From NCBI GenBank assembly GCA_020650975.1, contig JAIPMN010009629.1, forward strand, positions 3,685 through 32,043: a stretch of 28,359 bases of DNA, read 5' to 3'. This DNA is from Apostichopus californicus. Taxonomy: Eukaryota > Echinodermata > Holothuroidea > Aspidochirotida > Stichopodidae. A program made the translations under genes and the position numbers. Below the pieces are notes generated by a model that ran no database searches, was not told the DNA's origin, and saw only the letters and a program-made list of their open reading frames with translations. This document shows, piece by piece, positions 11,601 to 23,600 of this stretch (within the stretch, counting starts at the first letter, position 1; every line of letters starts with the position of its first letter).

Positions 11601-14600
11601 AATTATTTTTCCCTAATAAGTGGGTCTGCATTCATAGCAATTAAATGAGTTGGTAGGAGTTTATGAAAAGAAACTTATTATTGGTTTATTTAAAATAAAT
11701 GGCAGTATGATCAACTGTATGAGGAGAATATAACAGAATGATATCAAGACTTGGAAACTAGTGAAACCATTAAACTGATAAAGAAAAAACATTACAATGC
11801 CATTGTAAGCTTATGTACCAATATCTGTTATGCCAGATTTTTAGACTTACTCAAGTCTTTATGCTTACATATAAAAGATCATTAACAACTGTGTAATCTA
11901 GCCCGATGGAAAATCGCTGTTCTTACCAGCTGTTGTGGGTAGATTTGATTTGATTATTGTTAACATGGCTATCAACCTATCACATTATTTCAAAGCCTAG
12001 GCCATGGCTTGCTCTTCTCCTCCCGGGAGAAATTAAGAGCATTTTTTTTGGCAGGATAAAAACAATCCTGAATCACATCTCTTAAAATGTGTGAGGTTTG
12101 ATGTTCACCGCTTCTTATCTATAACAGACGGCCAGTCTTTTAGAACGACCGGAGACGGCGATGCCCAAGAGTACGGGCAGAGGGCTGCTGTTAGTTCCTG
12201 CTGCGACATCGCTCACATATCCATCGATGACGGTGCCAAGGACTCAAAGATATGATATCGTTGTACGCTACAATGTAAGTACAAATACTGCTGTATTAAT
12301 TATAACTAATGGATTGATGAAAGTACTGACATAAATAAATTTTTTTGAAGTCAGTACGCAAGCAATCCTGAGCTCAGATATGAAAATATGGTATGCAAAA
12401 GAGTTGAAATTTGGGCAAAGTGCAAAAGGGATTAAAAAGCATGGTTTCAGGTAGCTTATAGTACTTTAAGGGTACCATGGCAACAGTAGGAATAGTGAGG
12501 GGGCTGCAGCTTCCTGCAGCCAATCTGCATAGGACATAATCCTTTGGATTTGAAAGTTTATTTATTTCTTATTTATTTTTTACAGACACCCTCTATTTCA
12601 AGCAACAACCGGCTATCCCTATCAGCACCTGGCAACACCATCTCCTACAGCTGTGGTGGGAACGGGAGTATTCTGGAGCCTCCGCAAATCACTTTTGATT
12701 TAAGTGAAACTACGAACCTGAGTGAGTTTTCGTATGAACTGTATTCTCTTATGATGAAGGGCTATGACATTATAAAGCCAGCCCTATATTAAAGATCGTT
12801 TTTTTTTCTGGTTTGTCACACTGACATCAGCTTTGGGCCAGTAAAACTCCCCTTTGGAAGATGATAGGCCTACCACTATTTTTTTTTAGTACCTTCAAGG
12901 TAATGGAGGGTGATACCAATTTATTATGTTTAATTCTTCTTAATTACAATCCACACTTTTTTGATGTCAACAACTAGTCATCCACTGGACCACCTTTGAA
13001 GCTAATTTTGAAATTTGGTCATCTTGGGGGGATGACATTTATTATTTTCCCTCTCTGAGTCATTACCGATAATCATCGTAGGCTTATCAATTGAAGTGGC
13101 TGGATTACCTAGTCTAGCACATAGACCATGAAGTTCACATTAGGTTGACCATTAGTTTGACCATTAGATTGACATTTGGTCAACAAGCAAAATAGAGTTC
13201 TAATACTTATTGACAGATAGTAAATGGTCAACGATTAAAACAGCGTCGAGAGGTAAATCAACAAGTTTGACCGTTTTTGACAAGTTTTTATTTCTAAAAA
13301 ATTGGATTCGGTCAAAGTAATACATTTACCTAAATCAAGACTTTGTTCAGTGTCAAACCCCTCCCCCACCCCTGTATAGCATTAATCCTTCATTGACCCC
13401 CAGACTCTCCCAATGAAGTTTACAGCAAGAAATGAAACAAAAACAAGGTAACTAACTGCCCAAAAGTACACTTCCAGCTGCAAAATTGAGTTTCAACAGC
13501 CAGTTTGTTCTTTACAACTGTAAACTTTACCACATGGTCAGGATTTTTCTTATTAACCCCTGGAGCAGGGTTTTTGTTAGTAGCCGGGACCAGGGTCAAA
13601 TGACCCGCCTACTGCACGTACATGACCCGGCTACTTTGCGACGCTCAGTAAAAAAAAAAAAGGACGAAAAAAATCGAGAGGAATNNNNNNNNNNAAAAAA
13701 AAAATCGAAAAAAAATGTAATGGATCAGGATTCACCATCATATTACCCACGCAAGTACACGCCGCACATACAATTGCGCATGGTTCGAAATTATTACACT
13801 GGCTTTATGTCATTTCCCCGCTCAAATGAACCAGTGGCTGCTATCAGTTTCTTTTTTTACTAGCCTACTTATTCCCCCCCATATACTCCCTACGCAACAA
13901 CGAAACAGACTAGGAATATGACATCACTCAACATGCCCTAACCCATTTCCGAATTCCCTGAACAAGGTTCTCGGTATGCTACTACAAAAAAATTGAGGAG
14001 AAAAAAAGAAAAATAGGACAGAAGAAAGGGGTGATTGGGAGGGGGCAATATCATTGACCAAACAGCTGTATATTGCACCATTTTGCATCTAGAGACTTTT
14101 TAAATTGCAATTTTCCGGCAACCCCCTACCCTTAGACCCCTCCCCCATGTCCGCGTACAGAAAGTCTCGCCTACTTTTCAACTTGACCCACCTACTACAT
14201 TTCTTAACAAAAACCCTGCCTGGGGTCTATTCGAGCTATTGAAGAACATGATGATTTTAGCTTGAATAATATCATAAATGTTTTTTTTTCAAATGAATTT
14301 AAATAACTGCTTTAAAGTTTACATAGTGATAGTCACCACTCATTCTTTAATGTCTTTAACGTTTTATTTCCTCGTTTTGAGAAATATAAATGAATATTTA
14401 TCAACCATAAAAGTTTGATGCAAAATAAGTTATGAGGTATTTTGTCAGTCTTTTCCCTTTTTAACTTAAATAATATCTGACTAATGAAATCTGAACGTTT
14501 TAAGCAAGTGTTCTGTGATATCATCAGTACCCTACGGAAGGGATTTAATCTGTTTACTTTTGTTTCATTATCTCGAGAAGATGTATTTGCTTACGCACTG

Positions 14601-17600
14601 CGTCTAAAGCAGGACAGACAGGCTGCGTAGGATGTAATCTTTTTTTTTGTGCAGTGCTGTTTCACGCCTGCTGTTGAGCGGAGATAATCTCTGTTGTTTG
14701 ATATCCATTCAGCCTTGCTGTAGGGTATTCTTTAGCACTGCAATTTTTTTTTGTGTGTGTGTTTTTAACCTACTATGTAATTTTTTTATGACTATTGAGT
14801 GCCTATCAGAGGTTCAGTAATTTCATTCATTGGTCATTTCGATTGAAAGAATAAATTAAAAAAAAAAAAAAATCTTTTCCTTCTCGTTATGTAACAATTC
14901 ACAAAATGTACAATGAATAGACGTGTATAAATATAGAGCCAGGTTTTCAGGGGCATGTGTCAAAATGTTAAATTTCACTTAAAACTCTATGTTTGACATA
15001 ACAGGTGCTGTCAGCATTGGTCAAGCCTGTTTGGCTGCTGGAATAGTTTACGAACTAAGTTTTACGTCCGGTGCTAGCCTTGGGAGCGGTTTAGCTATAG
15101 ATGCGGTAAGTTGAGAGAATTCACCATGCATTTTATTCTTACCTGATTTAAAAATGAAATATGTGTGATATTAATTTTAGATATTCTAATTTTTGCGGTG
15201 CTTTGGACTTTGCTCTCCCTATAGAAGTAAAACTGCAGGTGAACTTTTTGGTAGCCTTGTACAGTAAAACACAATTTTTCATCACTTCTAGTCTATTTTT
15301 TAGTAATTCATGATATCTTTGATAGGTTTCTCAACACTTTGATGCACAGACACTGTTTTAACATCAATCTTCATTACATGCAAATTGGATTTAAAAAAAA
15401 AAAAAAAAAAAAAAAGTTTTAAATAAAAATAACATTTTAAAAAATAATTAATTTTTTTTTTTTAAATTTTATTATTTTTTGATTTTTATTTATTTATTTT
15501 TTTGTACTTCAAAGAACTTGAAAGGATGCTTGACTAGCCAAGCTTTTGAAGTATACGCTGTTATCGGTTGTTAGTATCAAATATTTGTGAAGAGCTATGA
15601 CGAAACTCATAACGGCTGCATGCGGCAACCGTTGAGTTTTTATCAGAATGACACATTGTGAACCAGGCCTGTATCATCAAACAATATATTTGAATATTTA
15701 TGTAATTTTGGTTAAATTGTTTGTTGTTTTCAGTTTGTGTTTCTACCAGTCTTGGCAGACCTGTCTGTTTATGCTGAGAGTGGTAATGAGAGCTCATCTA
15801 TAGAGAGTTGCTGGGAAGATGCGAAGGTTACCGATGGGGTGCTACGAAGCGAGGGAAACTGTTCAAAGGTTGAATTTGTCGTTATGGCTGAGCTGTATAA
15901 TGGTGCTATAGGTAAATTTAATTGTGCCTTATGTACCAATACACCCAGTAGTTGGGACAATTTCTGTTCTGGTACTTTTACTCTAATGTCCCGCTTCAAA
16001 GCACTCCTACTGACAGTATGAGCAGTATGTGAATATCATGTTTCTATTGGAGAAAGGTTAGGAACTGTTTGTACTGTCAGTTAAGGTGCTTTGAAGCATG
16101 ATATCAGAGGACAGTATGGAGTGGCATCAGCATTAGGAAATTGTCCGAACTAGCCGACCAGTATATTTATATGAATATTCATTACTCTTAATATTCATTT
16201 GGTTGGCAAAAAGAGGGGTTCACTTTCTTCTCAAAATCCTCTGATATTTGGAAATTTACTTTGCTTGTCAGTCTATAATTTCTGAAAAGAGCAACAGGAC
16301 TCAGTCTCGCACTTCTCGGGTCACTAGTTTTAAATAACTTTCTAGCCAAAATGAGTATTTTTCCTAGTCAGTTTCCATTTTTCATTTCATTAGCATATAT
16401 ACACATAAGCCAAACTTTCTCCTGAAGTACTTTTACTGCTGCTTTCTGGCTTGTATCCAATGAAATTAGCGCATGACCCCTGGTTAATACAGTATGCAAG
16501 GTGCAGTGACGTCTGACTAACACACTAAACCAGAGAAATAGCCATAAAGGGATGGCCACCAACTAAGGGCTGGATAGCTCAATTGGCAGTCGAGTGCAGG
16601 ACATGTTATCCTGAGTTGGATCCAGTTCTAGGCAAACGTTTCTTTGCTCTTTTATGCAAATTTTTTCATATAATAATACAGTCAACTTTCCGTTCATTTA
16701 CTCATATCTTAAAATTCTTGATAGTCAGATGAGTACCTGCATGTTCTCATTGTACTGCATCAATAACTGCAAGGTAATGGCTAACGAAATCTTCTGCTAG
16801 ACATAAAGATTCTTAACCGTGGGCATGAAATTGGACGCAAAAGAAAAAGGATTTTTGCCTTGGGAGAGGCTATTAGGTTTTATAACAAAAAAGCAAATCT
16901 TATTACTCTTTCCCTTCAGGATGTACGTGTAACGTAAGTGGATCAAGTAACTCGACCTCGTGTGACCCTCTCGGAGGTCAGTGCGACTGTCTCCCCGGTG
17001 TGAGTGGACGGGAATGTGACTATTGCTCTGCTTATTATTATGATTTTGTGCCAGGAGTTGGTTGTCAAGGTAATTCTACAGTCAAGTTTTGACTATCTCT
17101 GAGAATTTAGTCAACTACAGGATCGGGGAGAGTTGTTGATGTTTGCATAATGTTCCTACTTTAATAATGTTGGGGAATGTTTGTTGTAAATTAAATATGG
17201 CGGTGCTTCCATAAGAAGGGGATTGTACAGAGGAGGGAGAAGAATACAAGTGTACCTCTAAATAGGGTAAGCAAAGAGTTGGACCTTCAGTTTGCTTGCC
17301 CTACCCACCCCTGATGACAGATTGGAATCTAAAAAGAAAACAATGTTTGGAGGAAAAAAAAGGGCTCATAAGAATCACATACAAAGTTTGAAATAATGAA
17401 GTTGAACTTGCTTGAAAGCAGTCATGAAAATGTTGAAGAATATTTTGCACCATCAATGCATACAATCTCGTTCACAGTCTTTGCAGTCCCAGTACAATAT
17501 GGGAGTATGAAATAAAAGAGGTGGGTGGGGGGTGGGCCAGAGGGTGTTAGGTGTGAGTGAAATTACTATCTGATGGATGTGCTTAGTTTACTAGTGGAGG

Positions 17601-20600
17601 AGGCAAGGGGAAGGAAGGAAGGAGGAGGTGAAGTTAATGGACATATTTATGCAAGCAACTGGAAAAGATATTTCAGAGTGGGACCTGTCAATGCTTTGAG
17701 AACTGGTTACTTCCCTCTTTAAGATGGACGTTACTAGGGCGGGTATTAGAAGGTTTAGAGAGCAGGGAGTGAAGAAAATGCAAAAAGGGAAAGACAATTT
17801 ACAAAGGTCATATCTTACTGCAAATTACAAATGATTGGTAATTTATAAAACATTTGCATTAGATATTACATCCACAGCTAAAATCCATCTATTCCTGAAA
17901 TGTCATAATTAATGTAAGATGTGAATGAAAATGTAGATGAAAGTCACATTGCAGACAAGTTCATCTATTTCACTGGATTGAAACATGTTGTCGCTTCAGG
18001 CTTACCCCTCTCTGACTAATTGTATCGTACTAAGTCTTGTGTAATTTTTTACCTCAGAGTGAAATTAAGCAATTTATTACTTCAGATGAGTGAGTGCCAA
18101 AGAAGCATAACAACCATAACATTTGTCTCCTGTTTTTATAATAGATATTTTTGCAGATTCTTTGTCTGTTACTGTGTCATATGATTCTGCAATGTTTTTA
18201 ATCTAATTGTTTACATAAAATGGCCAAACAAAGCCACATCTGTAAAATGAACCATAGTGTCCCACTTTCATTTACTCTATAAATTCATCATTTCCAATCG
18301 TATAGCATGCAACTGTGATCCGTTTGGTTCTCAAGAGCAGAGCTGTTACCTGACTGGTGGAGTCTGCGATTGCAAGGCTAATGTAACGGGAGACAGATGC
18401 GATCAGTGCTTACCAGAGCATTATGGTCTGAATTCTGGTAAGTAGATTGAATCTCTCATATCAAGTACCAGGAATCAAGTACCAGGTATCAAGTACAATA
18501 TACAGACTACCATATATGAGAATTCGTCTGGAATTTCCCAACTTGATTACATTTTTGGGAGGTTTGATGATGGTAGTGATTTCTGTGGAGCTTGTTCTTC
18601 CAAGTGCATCTAACCTAAACTGTTTCAAATGGGTGGCAACTGTATGACGTCTGCTAACATTAAATGTTCCTCCAAACATATTGTACAGGCCTAAGCTGTA
18701 GCCTATTCTATCCAATTATGTCAGGTGTTGACTTTATGATGACTGCTACTTTTGTAAGATCACCATGGCAACTGTTTGAAGAATCTGTTTTAAGACTGTC
18801 TTACTCTAACTATGAAGAATTTTTAAAAGTATTTCTGTTCCCATGTTGACAAGAAAATACTCCAGAATGTTTTAATAGGAAGTTTTAGCGTGCAGAAGAG
18901 GCAAATTTATGACAGTTAATGTCAGGTATACATCTGCTGGGAATGTCTAGAATCATTTGCAGAGAAGTGTCTAAGTTTTGTTTATAATCAGAAGGTGTTT
19001 TAAACCTTACTGGATGATTTCTGCATATCAAGTGGTTTGTTTACCTATGTCATTGAGCACCCTTCTTAAAGTCTTTCATTTTTCTGTAAATATATCATGA
19101 AACTTGAGGAAAAAGGATTCTTTACCTCAAATTTCTGTAGGTCCCTAACTGATACCAGGCCCTACCCCACCTTGTCTGGCTTGGTTTTCAGAAATCTAGA
19201 TATTCTACTGTTACATTCAGAGTATTAATTCTTAGGTAATTAACTAACATCACAAAATAATTATTTTCTTTTCCTCTTTTATTTACACAGGAACAGGATG
19301 TGCTCCATGTCTGTGTGAGCCTTTGTACTCCCTTCATAACCAGTGTAACCAGACAGGTCAATGCGATTGCAAACCTGGAGTGACTGGATTGAGTTGCTCT
19401 ACTTGCCTTACAGGGTAAGTTCATTCTCTTTGGTCCCTATTCGCTTGTGAAAGAGCACAGCCAAGGCCTTTCAATTGATAAAGTTTTATCTGGCCCAGAT
19501 ATGGATGCAATAAAAGTTTAACCAGATAAAATTTTATATGGGCCATATAAAACTTCATTTTATATCAAGTTTTATCTGCCCAATTTTTTATCTAGCCAGA
19601 TATAAATTCCAGATCTGGAGCAGATCTGGCCCAGATTGAAATTCCAGATCTGGGCCAGATCTGGAATTTTATAACTGGCCCAGATCTGGGATTTCGGTAA
19701 GGGAAGTTAGATTCAAAACCTTGATGGTCATAATTTGCCAAAATTAGACCGCAGACCTTGTTTACACCTTATTTTAATGTTTCATTCTTGAACAGAGATT
19801 GTCCATCCTAACAGTGTAGAATAGTCATGTTAAACTTAAGATGTGATAAGCCATGTGGTGTATACCTTTTTGCCAGGACAAGAGCAACACTGAATTTCTC
19901 TCATTTATTATCTCTCTTGACTGTCAAGTGTCTTTTCCCTTGTCAAACGATTCTAAAAATAGACCAACTACATACCTGCTTCATTGTCATGAAGATCAAT
20001 ATAATTTTGAAAGGGAAAAAAATGACATTAAAAAAAATACTTATTTTTCTTAAAATTTATTGTTCATGCCAACTGAATTTCATTTAAGATTTATAAATTG
20101 CGATAAATAAAGTATTTTTGTTGAATTTTTTTGAATAAACAGGTTCTTTAATCTCACAAGCGAGGGATGTCAGGAGTGCCTGTGTAATCCTCTCGGAAGC
20201 CGGGACGGAATTTGCGGATCGGACGGTCAGTGCGATTGTTTGGAAGCAGCCGTGGGGTTGAAATGCGACACTTGTCCGGAAAGTAAGTTCCTTGTATTGG
20301 TAGATTCAGTTGAAAAAGTCACCATCCATTGACCGATTCAGTTTTCTAATCCTGAAAAATAACATCATTAAGATAAATGTGTTGGAAAAGGTTATTTATC
20401 TTTCATCGAGCAAAGATTTATGTCAAACTTACTGATCTAAGTTTGTTGAGTTTAAAAGACAGAAAGAAGCTAACTGTTATTGGAATAGGGTACTATGATC
20501 AGTCTCACCCAGTTCAGACAAATGGTTTGTAAACTGTGCTTTCATGTTCTACTTCAAAGCACTCGTACTGATAGTATGAGCAGTATATATGCTGTGTTTC

Positions 20601-23600
20601 GATCTGATGAAGGATAGGAACTGTTCCTACTGTCAGTACGAGTGCTTTGAAGCATGATATGAGAGGACAGTATAGAGTGGTATTAGCATTAGAATCAGAT
20701 AAAGGCTTGGAACTGTTCATACTGTCAGTACGAGTGCTTTGAAGCATGATATGAGAGGACAGTTTAGAGTGGTATTAGCATTAAGAATCAGATAAAGGCT
20801 TGGAACTGTTCATACTGTCAGTATGTGTGCTTTGAAGCATGATAAGAGAGTATAGTATAGAGTGGTATTAGCATTAGAATCGGATAAAGGTTTGGAACTG
20901 TTCATACTGTCAGTACGAGTGCTTTGAAGCATGATAAGAGAGGACAGTGTAGAGTGGTATTAACATCAGAATCGGATAAAGGTTTGGAACTGTTCATACT
21001 GTCAGTACGAGTGCATTGAAGCCTGATAAGAGAAGACAGTATAGAGTGGTATTAACATCAGAATCGGATAAAGGTTTGGAACTGTTCATACTGTCAGTAC
21101 GAGTGCTTTGAAGCATGATAAGAGAGGACAGTGTAGAGTGGTATTAACATTAGAATCAGATAAAGATTAGGAACTGTTCATACTGTCAGTACGAGTGCTT
21201 TGAAGCATGATAAGAGAGGACAGTGTAAAGTGGTATTAACATCAGAATTGGATAAAGGTTAGGAACTGTTCATACTGTCAGTATGAGTGCATTGAAGCCT
21301 GATAAGAGAGGACAGTATAGAGTGGTATTAGCAATAGAATCAGATAAAGATTAGGAACTGTTCATACTGCCAGTACGAGTGCTTTGAAGTATGATAAGAG
21401 AGGACAGTGTAGAGTGGTATTAGCATCAGAATTGGATAAAGGTTAGGAACTGTTCATACTGTCAGTACGAGTGCTTTAAAGCATGACATGGGAGGACAGT
21501 ATAGAGTGGTATTAACATTAGAATTGGATAAAGGTTAGGAACTGTTCATACTGTCAGTACGTGTGCTTTGAAGCATCATATAAGAGTACAGTATAGAGTG
21601 GTATTAGCACTGGGAAATTGTCCTAGTTTGCAGTCAAATGTCCATTGTGTGTAAAACTTGTCCATTACCACTGTTTATCAACTACTTTGACATTTCATAC
21701 TCACGTTTGATTCTTACTAATTATTTGTGATGATATCCTTCTATTAATTCTGTGATATTTTTACAATAGACACTTACAGTTTTGGCCCGTACAGCGAGCG
21801 AGGCTGCTTGGATTGTATTTGCTCGGGCCATTCGGTCAACTGCAGTATGGCCACAAATTGGTTCACTCACACTCTCAGCAGTAGTTGGTCTTTATTTGCC
21901 TTTGATCTATCGCCCGAGTGGACGGGACAGACAGGGTCAGGTGATGCTGCCCTCATCAACACCAGACCCATCTTGGATGTCCTAAATCCTAGGTAGGTCA
22001 TCATGGTAAAAAAATATCCAAAGGGGCATAAAATATACAGAAATAAGATAAGAAATTAAATGTTTTGTGTCACTGGTTGGCCAGTGGTTGGTATTATGGA
22101 TTATTCAAGTTGACAGTTGTATTTTCATTTCTATAAGTCGACAGAGGAGGATCTAAGAACTGAAATTTTGTTGGCACTAAACAGTAGTGCTGTAAACAGA
22201 CAAAATAATACCGCAAACAAGATAAAATAAGGTTAAAAGTAGTAGATGTTGAGTCCATTATTCCAGACTTGTTACTGATGTTTTCTTATGCACCTCAAAT
22301 TTGGTAGTGTTTCATCCACTGATACATGTCTCCCAGTCTGCTCTTGCGAGACATTCTGGATCCAGCACTGAGGACACAGCCATACTTCACCTCATGCAGT
22401 GATTTTATATCTGATGAATGTCTGACACTACAAAGACTTTGAAGATTTGATTTATCCGGTGATTAGTTTCAACACTTAGAAAAGAATAACATTTCCTAGC
22501 TTCCTTGATTCTTATGTGAAATTTAGGTTAGGCTAGATATTTGTATTGTAAAAGTGAGTAAGTTTGAAATACAGTGTTGACATGAAATGACATGGATTTG
22601 AGATGTTGATATTGTACAAGAATAGAAAAACTAACAACAGCAGCAAGTTGCAGTTTATTGCTTCTTAAGGTAAACACCAGATCACTTGGTTACCACGGAA
22701 GTAACCCCTTGCGTCGTTACAAAAGAAGTTAATGTTATCCCCAAACTTGGTGCCACCAGCAGATATGTTACCCTGGTAACGTCATGACAACGTCAAACTA
22801 TAACGCATAGGTTTATATATTAGCCATGCTAGGTCTTGGTACATAAGTGCTTCATTCATTAGGTACTGTTGGGAACTTACAGATTGAAAAACAAGAAAGA
22901 AGCTGTTAAGAAACTGCTTATCCAATGCAAACTGCCAGTGTAGGTAAAAATACAAAAAGATGACCCGAAGTTTCGAACCTAACACAATCTCTGTCAAAGT
23001 TGACTTGTAATATAAACCGACAAAGAATGCTATTAAAGTAGACATATGGACAGACAACTAACTTGGACCTCTGGTAGGAACTTTCTTGTAAGAGTTACAA
23101 CAGCATTACTTTATCTTGACTCCGAACAGATTCGTTCTGGAGCTGGAAGGTAGCGACCCAGAAGAAGACCTGTTTTTCGTGTCACCTGATGTCTATCGGA
23201 GAGATCTCCGTACTGCATATGGTCAGGTGCTACATTTCGTCCTGAGTCAAACTACGGTGGAAAATCAAAGCAGATCCCTAGATGGAGATGTGTTCCTCTA
23301 CGGTCTGTATTCCCAGGAACCATTGGTTACTGGACTACCAAGTAATCCCGGTTTAGAGGAAACCCCATACTCGGTGAGAACTGTGACGATTTACGTTCAT
23401 TTGGTATTTTGAATTGTCGTTGTGTGGACACAGCATTTGATTCAATAAAGTTCATCCATGCAAAGCTTTGCATACAAATAGTATTCCTAAATTGAAACCA
23501 TACTATTAGGAATATTCATTTTTCTTCAGGAAAATCAGGACATGTTGTTTTAACAGGAGAATTTCAGCACCTACAGTAACTGTCACAATATATTTGCCTA

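Larger units (their letters stand above)
15912..16919 (+). other. Intron 11
   Basis: Holds a complete foldback element (15949-16152) right after the donor and a degenerate tRNA-like sequence (16568-16640). The rest is AT-rich with no gene. Confidence 0.8.

Noticed and set aside
14640..14700. Possible exon after the T-run and GTGCAG acceptor in intron 9
   Set aside because: The following sequence has no LF-like coding in the needed phase, while exon 10 at 15005 completes the split Ser codon and matches the domain.
16568..16640. Functional tRNA gene
   Set aside because: The A box and anticodon stem are present but the B box and the acceptor and T stems do not pair. Kept only as a degenerate tRNA-like sequence.
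20553..21600. Regular 92-bp periodicity, considered as a CRISPR array
   Set aside because: There are no unique spacers; the whole 92 bp repeats, and the host DNA is plainly eukaryotic. It is a tandem repeat derived from a foldback element.
22940..22990. Hammerhead ribozyme core suggested by TTCGAAAC on the minus strand
   Set aside because: The required CTGATGA box is absent upstream at a suitable distance, so no ribozyme can be supported.
22782..23057. Minus-strand 91-codon frame in intron 16
   Set aside because: Hydrophobic but without a recognisable domain. It ends inside the X-box/GTCATGAC stretch and overlaps sequence that looks like a decayed repeat. Not enough to call a gene.
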